Positions 54,432 to 63,645 of a stretch of DNA of 64,000 nt are shown in pieces; the stretch's first letter is position 1; each line of letters begins with the position of its first letter. Origin of the DNA: an uncultured Bacteroidia bacterium. GTDB taxonomy: Bacteria; Bacteroidota; Bacteroidia; Bacteroidales; UBA932. The DNA lies in assembly GCA_902789395.1 (NCBI GenBank), contig CADANY010000017.1:17263-81262 (forward strand), in the 5' to 3' direction. A model generated the notes under the pieces. It was not told the DNA's origin. It ran no database searches and worked only from the letters and a program-made list of their open reading frames with translations. Made by a program: the position numbers and the translations under genes.

Positions 54432-55859
54432 CTAACGTTGTACGGCAACCAAAAGCATGTCCTCGATATCATCGACATACTGGCGGAAAGCACGGTCGGT
54501 CGCCATCAGATCCTGGACCGTGCTGCATGCATGGAGAACTGTTGCATGATCCTTTCCGCCCAGTTCACTTCCGATCGTAGAAAGAGAACAGTTCTGGATA
54601 AGGTTGCGGCACTCGTACATGGCGATTTGACGGGCCTGTACAATCGGGCGCTTGCGGCTCTTTGAAAGCATATCGTCCCGCGTGATATTGAAATAATCAC
54701 AGACGACATGGATAATCCTGTCAATCGAGATATCGTTCTGCTCTTCGCCGATGATCTTGTCGGTTATGCTTTCTGCCAGTTCTACCGTAATCTCCTTATG
54801 TGCGAGGGTGGCATGGGCCGTCAGGGAAATCAGCGCCCCTTCCAACTCCCGGAAGTTGGACTTGATACGGGTGGCAAGATAGGTCAGAACCTCATCGCTG
54901 ACCGGAACCCCCTCTCGGAAACTGCGGGAGCGCAGCATGGACAGACGGGTGGCGAAATCAGGACGGGACAGTTCGACGGAGAGTCCCCATTTAAAACGGG
55001 AAAGGAGACGTTCCTCAAAGTTCTGCAGGTCCACGGGTGCCCGGTCTGATGTGAAGATCAGTTGCTTCCCGGACTGGTGGAGGTGGTTGAATACATTGAA
55101 GAAAGCATTTTGGGAGCCCTGTCCCTGAAGATCCTGGATATCATCGACAAGGAGGACATCTATACGCATGTAGTATGCGAGGAAGTCCGTTAGTTTGTTC
55201 CCCATGGCCGCGTCCATGTACTGGGTCTTGAATTCATTGCCCGTGACATAAAGAACGACCAATTCGGGATATTTCTGCTTGATTTCGTTTCCAATCGCCT
55301 GAATCAGGTGCGTTTTCCCCAGACCCGGCCCTGCGAAGATGAAGAGCGGATTGAAAGGGGTTTTTCCCGGCGCCATCGCAATGCTCTCCCCTGCCGTAAT
55401 GCCCATCTTGTTGCATTCTCCGGCGACGAGGTTTTCAAAGCAGTATTCCGCCTTGAGGCGGGGGTTGATCCGGACACGCTGTGTCCCCGGGAAAACAAAA
55501 GGACTCGGGTGCTCTGAAGGGTGATAAGTGCTGATTGAAACAGTCGGATTAACTGGCGTGTTACTGACGGCCGCCGGATAGACCATAGCCTGCTGGTTAC
55601 GCACCGGGCGGACCATATAAGCCAACTGGGCATCCGCGCCGATTGCCCGGCGCAGCGTACTCTTGAGAAGCGGCAGGAATGCATCTTCCACATATTCCCG
55701 GAAGAACTCTGAAGGAACTTCTACCGTCAGTTTCGACTCGACAAGAGAAACGGGACGTATCGGTTTGAACCAGGTATCGAACTGCTGCGGATCAATGTTG
55801 TTCGCAATGATCTGCAGACAGTTATTCCATACGGCGATATGTCTTTCGTTTACCTGCAT
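54432..55859 (-). CDS. dnaA: Chromosomal replication initiator DnaA
   Basis: 475 residues from the ATG at 55859 (MQVNERHIAVW). A TTG at 55871 would add four residues. Domain I covers about 1-85 and domain II is a short Pro/Val-rich linker. The AAA+ domain has Walker A GPGLGKTHL (177-185), Walker B VLLVDDIQDLQG and sensor RLLSRFKWGLSV. Domain IV ends in the DnaA-box-binding GGKDHATVLHACS. The gene is monocistronic. The 284-bp AT-rich region upstream could be regulatory. Confidence 0.97.
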   Translation of the reverse strand: MQVNERHIAVWNNCLQIIANNIDPQQFDTWFKPIRPVSLVESKLTVEVPSEFFREYVEDAFLPLLKSTLRRAIGADAQLAYMVRPVRNQQAMVYPAAVSNTPVNPTVSISTYHPSEHPSPFVFPGTQRVRINPRLKAEYCFENLVAGECNKMGITAGESIAMAPGKTPFNPLFIFAGPGLGKTHLIQAIGNEIKQKYPELVVLYVTGNEFKTQYMDAAMGNKLTDFLAYYMRIDVLLVDDIQDLQGQGSQNAFFNVFNHLHQSGKQLIFTSDRAPVDLQNFEERLLSRFKWGLSVELSRPDFATRLSMLRSRSFREGVPVSDEVLTYLATRIKSNFRELEGALISLTAHATLAHKEITVELAESITDKIIGEEQNDISIDRIIHVVCDYFNITRDDMLSKSRKRPIVQARQIAMYECRNLIQNCSLSTIGSELGGKDHATVLHACSTVQDLMATDRAFRQYVDDIEDMLLVAVQR

Positions 55860-56143
55860 TCGGGTTGGCAATTAGAAACGGGTTAAGCCTTGTTTCAATT
55901 GCAAAATTGGGGGGAAAAAAATGAATAAAAAATCTTTTTGCCTATTGCAAATAAAATTTTTTTGAATTAAAATTAATAGAATAACCCCTGTTTTTGTATA
56001 TTTTATAACTCTCTGAAAAACAGCTCGTTATAAAGCAAATCGCCGCGTTTACAGCAAGATAACCCGATTTGTAATTTTAAAATATTATAAATTACAAGAA
56101 TTGGTTTTATCCCTTATGCAGGGCCTTGTATAGGAGAAAAATC
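55860..56143. other. AT-rich region upstream of dnaA
   Basis: No gene is visible in this 284-bp gap between dnaA and the amidase, both of which read leftward. It has long A and T runs (55910-55980) and A/T-rich words such as AAAATATTATAAATTAC. I looked for DnaA boxes (TTATNCACA) and found no good match, so an origin is not supported. Confidence 0.4.
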
Positions 56144-57253
56144 TTATTTTATCCGAGTAACCTTTTCTCCCTCTATTCGGACCAGGAAAGAATCCGGAAA
56201 CTTTTTGTGGATATCATTGAAAATCTTTCTGGCTTCCATCTCATCGGATGAGGATCCCAATACATATTTATATAAAGACGGTCCTTTGACTGAAATGGGT
56301 TCATATCCTTTGAAGAAAGGATCGTCCGCAGCCATTTTCCGTCCAGTCGCGAGGACTTGGGTCCCGTACATTACGGATGATGAAGGAAGTGCTTTCGTCT
56401 GTTCATCCGATCGGGGCAGATTCTCCTGGGAGTTTGTAGAAGGGAAAGCACTGTCGGAGCGTGATTTATAGGCAGAAAAAGCATTCAGAAGGTTTTCCGC
56501 AATGCGGTCCCTCCCCTTTTCAGAGCGCAGCACGGCCAGGTCCTGGGGATTGGAGATGAATCCGCATTCGACGAGAACGGCAGGCATCGTAGTCCGCCAC
56601 AGAACCCAGAGCGGACTCTGCCATACGCCCCGGTTGTGAACGATCGGTCCCTTTTTCATGGCTTTCAAGACATTGTCCGCGAATGCAAGGCTACGCTCGA
56701 GGTTGGAGTTCTGCATCAGACTGAAAAAGATATATGACTGAACGTCAGAAGGATCGAATCCTTGGTACTTTGTCGAGTAGTCCTCTTCCAACAGGATAAC
56801 GGAATTCTCCCGCTTACAAAGATCCAGATTCTTCTCATACAGATCGTTGCCGGGCTTGGAGGATTGACCAAGGCAGTGGATCGAAAAACCGTTTGCGTTT
56901 GTACCACCCGCCTGGGCGTCGATATGGATGGATATAAACAGGTCGGCGTGGTTGTCATTGGCGATATCCGCACGGCCGCTTAATGTTACATAGGTATCGT
57001 CATCCCGGGTCATGATTACATTGACATCCGGGAAGGACTTCCTGATTTTCCCGGCAAAGCGCTTGGCTATATCGAGCGCCAGGTTTTTCTCGTAAGTTTT
57101 CTTATCCCTGCTGATGCACCCCGCATCGTGGCCTCCGTGTCCTGGATCAATAACTACGGTTTTCAGGCGGATCGGATTATCGTCCGCGCGGGAAGGCACG
57201 GCAATTGCAAGAAATGCGGTGCATACGCACAGTAGAGTCCTGATCGGGTTCAT
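56144..57253 (-). CDS. N-acetylmuramoyl-L-alanine amidase with SPOR domain
   Basis: 369 residues. A signal peptide (about 1-23) is followed by an Amidase_3 zinc hydrolase domain. Ligands are H39 in DPGHGG, E55 in KTYEKN and the His in SIHIDAQ, and the catalytic Glu is in VECGFIS. A Ser/Pro linker (about 270-295) leads to a C-terminal SPOR-like domain (YGTQVLATGRKM, LYKYVLGSSSDEMEA, FLVRIEGEKVTRI), which would direct it to denuded septal peptidoglycan. It acts in the periplasm in cell separation. It is divergent from lptD. Confidence 0.93.
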   Translation of the reverse strand: MNPIRTLLCVCTAFLAIAVPSRADDNPIRLKTVVIDPGHGGHDAGCISRDKKTYEKNLALDIAKRFAGKIRKSFPDVNVIMTRDDDTYVTLSGRADIANDNHADLFISIHIDAQAGGTNANGFSIHCLGQSSKPGNDLYEKNLDLCKRENSVILLEEDYSTKYQGFDPSDVQSYIFFSLMQNSNLERSLAFADNVLKAMKKGPIVHNRGVWQSPLWVLWRTTMPAVLVECGFISNPQDLAVLRSEKGRDRIAENLLNAFSAYKSRSDSAFPSTNSQENLPRSDEQTKALPSSSVMYGTQVLATGRKMAADDPFFKGYEPISVKGPSLYKYVLGSSSDEMEARKIFNDIHKKFPDSFLVRIEGEKVTRIK

Positions 57254-57258
57254 CTGTT

Positions 57259-57289
57259 TTTGAATTATCTGAAAATAGTCGTACTTTTG
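57259..57289 (+). promoter_or_regulatory. lptD promoter
   Basis: TTTG at 57259-57262, a 19-bp spacer and TACTTTTG at 57282-57289, giving a leader of about 55 nt before the ATG at 57350. Confidence 0.7.
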
Positions 57290-57296
57290 TACTTTG

Positions 57297-57304
57297 CAAA
57301 TTTA
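57297..57304 (-). promoter_or_regulatory. -7 box of the amidase gene
   Basis: TAAATTTG on the minus strand, about 43 nt from the amidase ATG. The -33 is unclear. It overlaps the transcribed leader of lptD, so the divergent promoters are interleaved. Confidence 0.5.
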
Positions 57305-57349
57305 ACAAATATTATTTGTTTTCATTGTTCCCTGAGGGAATAAATTGGA

Positions 57350-60136
57350 ATGAAGCCAGTTTGGAATTATATAATAACGGTCTGTCTGTTCATCTTCTTG
57401 GCCGGTGACCTGTCTGCCCAGCAGCCCCAGAGACGGGGATTTTTAGGTCTGGGACGAAATCGCCGGGAGGTCCAGAAGATCGATACTTCCACTCTTCATC
57501 TTCCGGATTCCGTCATTGCATACCGGGACTCCCTGCACCGGGCCGATTCGATTGCACGGCGCGATTCCCTGGACCTGCTGGGAAAGAGTTCCCTCGAGCG
57601 TCCCGCCTTCTCTACAGCACGGGATTCGATCGTGGAAGTATTCTCCGACGGCCAGCGCAAGATCTTCTATTATGGTGGGGTCACCGTCCAGTACCAGAAC
57701 ATGGAACTGACGGCTGATTTCATGGAGTACGATATGAATTCCGGAACGGTCTTCGCGAAAGGACGTTATGATCCGATCGCGGAGGAATGGGTCGGCCAGC
57801 CTGAGATGAAACAGGACGGGAACAGCTATAAAATGGAAGAACTCCGGTATAACTTCAATACCCGTAAAGCGCTGATTAAGAACATGGTGACGAAAGAGGA
57901 TGAAGGGATCCTCCAGGGACGGGACATCAATATGGCCTCCGACCAGTCTATCAGCCTCATGCACGGTATGTATACAGTCTGCGACCTGGAACACCCCCAT
58001 TACTGGCTGAACCTGTATAACGCCAAGGTCATCACCAAGCCTTCCCAGAAAACGGTTTTCGGGCCGGCCTGGCCGACTTTTGAGGATGTCCCCTTCCCGA
58101 TCGGTCTTCCTTTCGGATTCATTCCGAAAAAGCCCCAGCGCGCGACGGGATTGCTGATGCCGACTTTCGGAGAGGAGAATGCCCGCGGATTCTATCTCCG
58201 GGATATGGGTATGTATTTTGTCATCGGCGATTATTTCGATCTGTCCATGACCGGGGACATCTATACCCTCGGATCCTGGAGTGCTAATATAAACTCCAGG
58301 TACAAAGTCAATTATAAGTTTAACGGCAATTTTTCCTTCAACTACTCCAATGACCAGACCGGAGAACGTGGCAGCTCGGATTTCTTCCAAAGCAGAAATT
58401 TCGGAGTCAAGTGGTCTCACCAACAGGATTCCAAAATGCATCCCGGGACTTCTTTCAGTGCCTCAGTGAACTTCTCCAGCCCCTCCAACAGCCGGTACAA
58501 CTCCCGGTCGGTGCAGGAGGCCCTGCAGAATCAGATGTCGTCTTCCATCTCGTATTCCCATAACTGGAACGGAAAGTATAACCTCTCGATCAACGCCCTC
58601 CACAGCCAGAATTCCCGTGATACGAGTTATGCCGTTACCTTGCCGAACATCACCTTTTCTGTCAATACGTTCTATCCCTTCAAGCAGAAGAATCGTGTCG
58701 GCAAGGAAAAATTTTATGAAAAAATATCCTTCGGATACAACACGGCGTTCCAGAACAAGGTCAATTTCAAGGGGCGTGATTTCGCCGTCAACCGCGATTT
58801 CATGGACAAGTTCCAAAGCGGCATGAATCATAACTTTTCGATCGGACTGCCGGCCTTTACCTTATTCAAGTACCTGAACTTTTCCCCAGGGGTCAGCTAT
58901 GGACAGAATTGGTTCTTCCGGAAGACGGAGAAGGTTTATGACCCGGAGACAGACAAGGTCGTCGATGTCGACAGCGGTCAGTTCGGAGCTTTTGGCATTA
59001 CGCAGGACCGCTCGTACAGTTTGTCGGGCTCAACGCGTCTGTACGGTATGTTCAATTTTGGCAAGCACCGCAAGATCCAGGCGATCCGGCACGTCATAAC
59101 CCCTTCTGTTTCTATCAATTATTCTCCTGAACTGGGCACATATGCCAATGGATGGAGGACGCTGGAATACACAGATGCCAGCGGAGAGAAGCAACACCTG
59201 GATTACAACGTCTATGCGGGACAGATGAACTCTCCTCCCGGAAAGGGCCAAAACGGCGGTCTCTCATTTTCATTCGGCAATAATCTGGAGGCGAAGGTGC
59301 GGGATCTTCGCGATACGACCGGCACTGGAAACAAGAAAGTCAAGTTGATCGACCAGCTGACCCTGAACGGAAGCTATAACTTTCTTGCCGAGGAATTCAA
59401 AATGAGCAACATCGGTATCTCCATGTCTACTTCCATTTTCGGCAAGGTGAGCCTCAATGCCAACGCCAATCTGGATCCGTATGCCACGATACTGGACCCG
59501 GAATCCGGGCGTGCGACACGTATTAACCGTTTCAATGTGTTGGAAACGGGAAAACTCTTCAACCTGACCAATGCAAGCGCTTCCGTTTCCTATTCTTTCA
59601 GCGGTAAAGGTGCGACGCGGGGAGATGATGGAGCAAAGAATTCCTCCGGTGGCAGTTCTTCCTCTTCTTCAAGTGGGGGCTCTTCACCTGCAGATAGTTA
59701 CAAGCGGATTTATTATCACCCGATTACGGGTGAGTATATTCCCGGCGGTTATGTGTATTATATGAATACCAATGCCCCCTGGTCAGTCAACTTGAGTTAT
59801 TCATTTAACTATTCCCATAGTTTTTCCGCGGCAAATAACAAGCTGATCCACAACAACAGGATCACGCAAACTATCCAGATGAACGGAAACGTGAAACTGA
59901 CCCCCAGGCTGAGCCTTCAGTTGACGTCGGGTTTCGATGTAATGGCGGCCAAGATTACGACGACGCAGATTGCGGCGACCTATGACCTCCATTGCTTCAA
60001 TATTTCCGTGTCATGGGTTCCGACCGGCAATTGGCAGTCTTACAGCTTTATCATTGCGGCGAATGCTGCTTCGCTCGCCGATCTTCTCCGGTTCAAGAAG
60101 AGCTCGAGTTATATGGACAATATGATGGGATATTGA
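57350..60136 (+). CDS. lptD: LPS assembly outer membrane protein LptD
   Basis: 928 residues. A signal peptide (MKPVWNYIITVCLFIFLAGD, then LSAQ) and a variable linker precede the periplasmic OstA-like beta-jellyroll (about 100-230: IFYYGGVTVQYQNMELTADFMEYD). The large barrel domain follows, with FEDVPFPIGLPFGFIPKK at its start and aromatic strands to the C-terminus. A Ser/Gly-only tract (about 760-782) falls in what should be an external loop. LptD delivers lipopolysaccharide to the outer leaflet with LptE, which was not found here. kdsC in this window belongs to the same pathway. Confidence 0.92.
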   Translation: MKPVWNYIITVCLFIFLAGDLSAQQPQRRGFLGLGRNRREVQKIDTSTLHLPDSVIAYRDSLHRADSIARRDSLDLLGKSSLERPAFSTARDSIVEVFSDGQRKIFYYGGVTVQYQNMELTADFMEYDMNSGTVFAKGRYDPIAEEWVGQPEMKQDGNSYKMEELRYNFNTRKALIKNMVTKEDEGILQGRDINMASDQSISLMHGMYTVCDLEHPHYWLNLYNAKVITKPSQKTVFGPAWPTFEDVPFPIGLPFGFIPKKPQRATGLLMPTFGEENARGFYLRDMGMYFVIGDYFDLSMTGDIYTLGSWSANINSRYKVNYKFNGNFSFNYSNDQTGERGSSDFFQSRNFGVKWSHQQDSKMHPGTSFSASVNFSSPSNSRYNSRSVQEALQNQMSSSISYSHNWNGKYNLSINALHSQNSRDTSYAVTLPNITFSVNTFYPFKQKNRVGKEKFYEKISFGYNTAFQNKVNFKGRDFAVNRDFMDKFQSGMNHNFSIGLPAFTLFKYLNFSPGVSYGQNWFFRKTEKVYDPETDKVVDVDSGQFGAFGITQDRSYSLSGSTRLYGMFNFGKHRKIQAIRHVITPSVSINYSPELGTYANGWRTLEYTDASGEKQHLDYNVYAGQMNSPPGKGQNGGLSFSFGNNLEAKVRDLRDTTGTGNKKVKLIDQLTLNGSYNFLAEEFKMSNIGISMSTSIFGKVSLNANANLDPYATILDPESGRATRINRFNVLETGKLFNLTNASASVSYSFSGKGATRGDDGAKNSSGGSSSSSSSGGSSPADSYKRIYYHPITGEYIPGGYVYYMNTNAPWSVNLSYSFNYSHSFSAANNKLIHNNRITQTIQMNGNVKLTPRLSLQLTSGFDVMAAKITTTQIAATYDLHCFNISVSWVPTGNWQSYSFIIAANAASLADLLRFKKSSSYMDNMMGY

Positions 60137-60168
60137 TTTGCAGAATCCCATTATTATGCTTATCTTTG
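60137..60168 (+). promoter_or_regulatory. rho promoter
   Basis: TTTG at 60137-60140, a 20-bp spacer and TATCTTTG at 60161-60168, both boxes at consensus. The -33 box directly abuts the lptD stop. The leader would be about 65 nt, long enough for autoregulation by attenuation, although no terminator-like fold was noted. Confidence 0.75.
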
Positions 60169-60236
60169 CACCAGCTTTCCGATCCGGAGAGCCATCATGA
60201 ACAATCGTCCGGTTTCCGGACCTATCCAACACTAAT

Positions 60237-62108
60237 ATGCCACACAGTTTATTGGAACTGAACGCGATGAGCGAAGATCAGCTCAGGAGTATCGCAGAAT
60301 CCCTGAATATCAAAAATGCAAAGAAACTGGATCGGCCGAACCTCGGTTTTGCCATTCTGGATGAGGAGGCGAGACTGGAATCATTGAAACCGATTCCGGA
60401 TAATAAGCCCAGAAAGCGCGGGAGACCCAAAAAGGTCCAGCAACCGGCTGCCGCCCAGCCTGCCTCTTCGGATAATGAAGTTAAAGCCGAAGAAAAGAAA
60501 CCGGCCGGACAATCCCGTCGGGGCCGGAAACCGCAGGCCGAAAAGACTGCGTCTGAGGCCGCTGTACAAGATCAGCCCGCTGAGCAGCAGCCTGCGGCAG
60601 AAGCACCGGCAGCTGAAGTCTCTGCACCGGTTGCCAATGCTCCTAAAAAGCGTGGACGCAAACCCAAGGCTCGCCCGGAAGAAAAGCCGGCAGAAACGGC
60701 CAAGGCAGAACCGGCAGAATCCGATGCGGCTCCTAAAGATGCAGTCCCCGCTGCAGCGCAGGCGGTTGACGGGAAAGAGTTTATCCATAATCTTTTCAAT
60801 GAACTCAGTGATGACGATGCCCAAAAGGAGGACGAGGCGGAGGAGCAGCGTCAGGCCCAGCAGCGTCAGCAGAAACGCCAGAAAAAACAGAAACAGAACA
60901 ATAATAATCCCCAGCCGGGACAGCCGGCCTCTCAGCCCTATCAGAACCAGGAGAAACCGAAACCGATTGAATTCGAAGGGTCGGTGGAAGCGACCGGAGT
61001 CCTCGAGATTATGCCCGACGGGTATGGTTTCCTCCGTTCCTCAGATTACAATTATCTGAATTCTCCGGATGATATTTATGTTTCCCAGCAGCAGATCAAG
61101 GTGAATGCCCTCAAAAACGGCGATACCGTGACCGGAGAAATCCGTCCGCCCCGCGAGGGAGATAAGTATTTCCCACTGGTTAAAATCAAGTTTATCAACG
61201 GCCGTACTCCCGAATTCGTCCGGGACCGGGTCCCCTTCGATTTCCTGACTCCTCTCTTCCCTACTGAAAAATTCGACCTTCTGGGTCATGGACATGAAAA
61301 GGATGTTTCCTGCCGGATCGTTGATATGTTCACCCCTATCGGAAAAGGACAGCGCGGTTTGATCGTAGCTCAGCCGAAAACCGGTAAGACAATGCTGCTG
61401 AAGGCGATAGCCAATGCCATTGCCGATAATCATCCCGAGGTATATGAGATTGTCCTGCTGATTGACGAGCGGCCTGAGGAGGTGACAGATATGCAGCGGA
61501 GCGTCAAGGCAGAAGTCGTCGCTTCTACCTTCGATGAACCTGCCGAGCGTCATGTGAAGGTTGCCAACATGGTCCTGGACAAAGCCCGGAGACTGGTAGA
61601 ATGTGGTCATGATGTCGTGATTCTGCTTGATTCCATAACCCGGCTTGCCCGTGCATACAATACCGTTCAGCCCGCATCCGGAAAGGTTTTGACCGGTGGT
61701 GTTGACGCCAATGCCCTTCAGAAGCCGAAACGCTTCTTCGGAGCGGCCAGAAATATCGAAAACGGCGGTTCCCTGACGATTCTTGCGACAGCACTGACAG
61801 AGACCGGCTCCAAGATGGATGACGTTATTTTCGAGGAATTCAAGGGTACTGGCAATATGGAGCTTCAATTGGACAGGAATCTTTCCAATAAGCGAATCTT
61901 CCCTGCTGTCAACCTGATTCTTTCCAGTACTCGTCGCGATGACCTTCTGTACGATCCTTATACGAACAACCGTATCTGGATTCTCCGCAAACTACTCTCG
62001 GATATGAATCCTGTAGAAGCCATGAACTGGATGCTCCAGCATATGGATGAATTCAAGACGAATAAGGACTTGATCGACAACATGTCCAAATTCAGTCGTT
62101 ACGAATAG
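60237..62108 (+). CDS. rho: Transcription termination factor Rho with long disordered N-terminal region
   Basis: 623 residues, about 200 more than E. coli Rho. A Rho_N helical domain lies at about 5-50. Residues 52-245 are low complexity, rich in Ala, Glu, Pro, Lys and Gln, with three AT-hook-like basic motifs (RGRPKK 61-66, RRGRKP 94-99, KRGRKPK 138-144) and a Q/K/N tract (about 204-226). The cold-shock-type RNA-binding domain ([16 protein letters not shown]) and RecA-type motor (Walker A QPKTGKT near 380, [14 protein letters not shown]) are intact. In Bacteroides thetaiotaomicron a comparable disordered region drives Rho phase separation. Confidence 0.95.
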   Translation: MPHSLLELNAMSEDQLRSIAESLNIKNAKKLDRPNLGFAILDEEARLESLKPIPDNKPRKRGRPKKVQQPAAAQPASSDNEVKAEEKKPAGQSRRGRKPQAEKTASEAAVQDQPAEQQPAAEAPAAEVSAPVANAPKKRGRKPKARPEEKPAETAKAEPAESDAAPKDAVPAAAQAVDGKEFIHNLFNELSDDDAQKEDEAEEQRQAQQRQQKRQKKQKQNNNNPQPGQPASQPYQNQEKPKPIEFEGSVEATGVLEIMPDGYGFLRSSDYNYLNSPDDIYVSQQQIKVNALKNGDTVTGEIRPPREGDKYFPLVKIKFINGRTPEFVRDRVPFDFLTPLFPTEKFDLLGHGHEKDVSCRIVDMFTPIGKGQRGLIVAQPKTGKTMLLKAIANAIADNHPEVYEIVLLIDERPEEVTDMQRSVKAEVVASTFDEPAERHVKVANMVLDKARRLVECGHDVVILLDSITRLARAYNTVQPASGKVLTGGVDANALQKPKRFFGAARNIENGGSLTILATALTETGSKMDDVIFEEFKGTGNMELQLDRNLSNKRIFPAVNLILSSTRRDDLLYDPYTNNRIWILRKLLSDMNPVEAMNWMLQHMDEFKTNKDLIDNMSKFSRYE

Positions 62109-62223
62109 TCTTTAGTTGGGATGACTATTCATTATGTGACGATTCATCTGTGAATGTGAATCATTATGAAAGTCTCATTATGATTGTCGTGTCATTCTAA
62201 ACAAAATGTCATTCTGAAACGAA
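62109..62223. other. Repeat-like spacer between rho and mnmE
   Basis: This 115-bp spacer is made of short repeated words: CATTATG three times, and GTCATTCTRAA at 62191-62201 and 62208-62218. It has no clear promoter and is less GC-rich than its surroundings. Its 3' end merges with the repeat that contains the mnmE start codon. Confidence 0.45.
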
Positions 62224-62235
62224 GTGAAGAATCTC
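62208..62235 (+). repeat. Dispersed-repeat-like sequence spanning the mnmE start
   Basis: The segment GTCATTCTGAAACG followed by AAGTGAAGAATCTC closely resembles a short repeat I know from intergenic regions in several bacterial phyla (consensus like CATTCTGAGCGAAG then CGAAGAATCT). The GTG start of mnmE (62224) and its first four codons are part of it. A partial copy lies 17 bp upstream. The identification is from memory and unverified. Confidence 0.45.
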
Positions 62236-63645
62236 TTTCAAGATACAATCATAGCCCCGGCCACGATTCCTGGTACAGGGGCTATTTCCATTATCCGACT
62301 CAGTGGAAAAGAAACTTTCTGTTTAGTTGATGAAGTAGTTTCATTAAAGCGTGGAAGTGTGTCTGAATCAGATGGATATACTATTCATTACGGAAGTGTG
62401 TATAAATCTGACGGCAGTTTTTTGGATGAGGTTTTGGTTTCTGTTTTCCGATCCCCCCATTCATATACCGGTGAAGATTCCGTCGAGGTCTCATGCCATG
62501 CTTCTTCTTATATCGTATCTGAGATAATCAAACTATTTCTTCATGCTGGTGCCCGGTATGCAGAACCAGGAGAATTCACCAAGCGTGCTTTTCTGAATGG
62601 GAAAATGGATCTTGCTCAGGCTGAATCCGTTGCGGATGTTATATCATCTTCTACTTCAGTTTCTCACCGCGTCGCAATCAATCAATTGAGGGGTGGTATT
62701 TCAAACAAACTTTCTTCTTTGAGGGCTGAATTGTTGGAGATGTGTTCACTCCTTGAACTCGAACTGGATTTTAGCGAAGAAGATGTAGAATTTGCCGGAC
62801 GTGACAAGCTTTCCGTCCTAATCCTCGAGACGATATATAAAATAGATTCACTGGCTGATACCTACCATAAAGGGAATGCGATCACCCATGGCATACATGT
62901 CGCCATTGCAGGTCCTGCCAATGCGGGGAAAAGCACTTTGCTTAACGCTCTCCTGAATGAGGATAGGGCCATAGTTTCTGAGGTTGCAGGAACAACCCGG
63001 GACACGATTGAAGAAGTCGTCAACATCGGTGGACTCCCCTTCCGTTTCATTGATACTGCCGGTTTGCGAAAAACGGAAGAAACGGTCGAAAAGATGGGGA
63101 TCGAACGCTCTTATCAGAAAATTTCACAAGCAGATATTGTTCTGTTCGTTCTGGATTTGACATCTCCTGAATCCGTCCTTTTGACAATTCTTGAGGAATT
63201 TATACCTAAGTTAGATTCCGATTCCTCTCATATTATATTGCTTTTGAATAAAGCTGATTTATTATCGAAAAACGATTATAACAAAAAAGTTTTAGCTATA
63301 AACAATTTTGTTTTGTCTATTGATAATAAAATTAATATAAAAATTATTTCAGCAAAAGAAGGAAAAGGCATTGAAGAATTGAAATCATATCTATTCGAGA
63401 TAGAGAAAGATAATATCCCCGAAGAAAATTCGACCTTTGTAACAAATTTCCGTCACTTCTCTGCTTTAAATGAAGCCTCCTCTTTACTGAAAAGGGCTTA
63501 CTATTCCCTATCGCACAACGCCCCATCTGACCTCATCGCCGAAGACCTCCGCCTCGCCCTCAATTCCCTCGGCTCCATCTCCGGTGAAGTCACTTCCGAA
63601 GACATCCTACATCATATTTTCATGAATCACTGCATCGGCAAGTAA
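62224..63645 (+). CDS. mnmE: tRNA uridine-5-carboxymethylaminomethyl modification GTPase
   Basis: 473 residues, complete. The N-terminal formyl-THF-binding domain covers about 7-118 (DTIIAPATIPGTGAISIIRLSG). The helical domain holds an inserted G domain with G1 GPANAGKST (230-238), G2 TTRDT (257-261), G3 DTAG (277-280) and G4 NKAD. The C-terminal CIGK motif (470-473) is present. With MnmG it modifies the wobble uridine of tRNA. The first codons (GTG AAG AAT CTC) come from a repeat-like sequence, and normal family members start near the DTI. Codons of about 325-400 are far more AT-rich than the rest. Confidence 0.95.
   Translation: MKNLFQDTIIAPATIPGTGAISIIRLSGKETFCLVDEVVSLKRGSVSESDGYTIHYGSVYKSDGSFLDEVLVSVFRSPHSYTGEDSVEVSCHASSYIVSEIIKLFLHAGARYAEPGEFTKRAFLNGKMDLAQAESVADVISSSTSVSHRVAINQLRGGISNKLSSLRAELLEMCSLLELELDFSEEDVEFAGRDKLSVLILETIYKIDSLADTYHKGNAITHGIHVAIAGPANAGKSTLLNALLNEDRAIVSEVAGTTRDTIEEVVNIGGLPFRFIDTAGLRKTEETVEKMGIERSYQKISQADIVLFVLDLTSPESVLLTILEEFIPKLDSDSSHIILLLNKADLLSKNDYNKKVLAINNFVLSIDNKINIKIISAKEGKGIEELKSYLFEIEKDNIPEENSTFVTNFRHFSALNEASSLLKRAYYSLSHNAPSDLIAEDLRLALNSLGSISGEVTSEDILHHIFMNHCIGK

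Noticed and set aside
55860..56143. oriC next to dnaA
   Set aside because: The region is AT-rich but has no good TTATNCACA boxes, and dnaA position is not a reliable origin marker in Bacteroidota.
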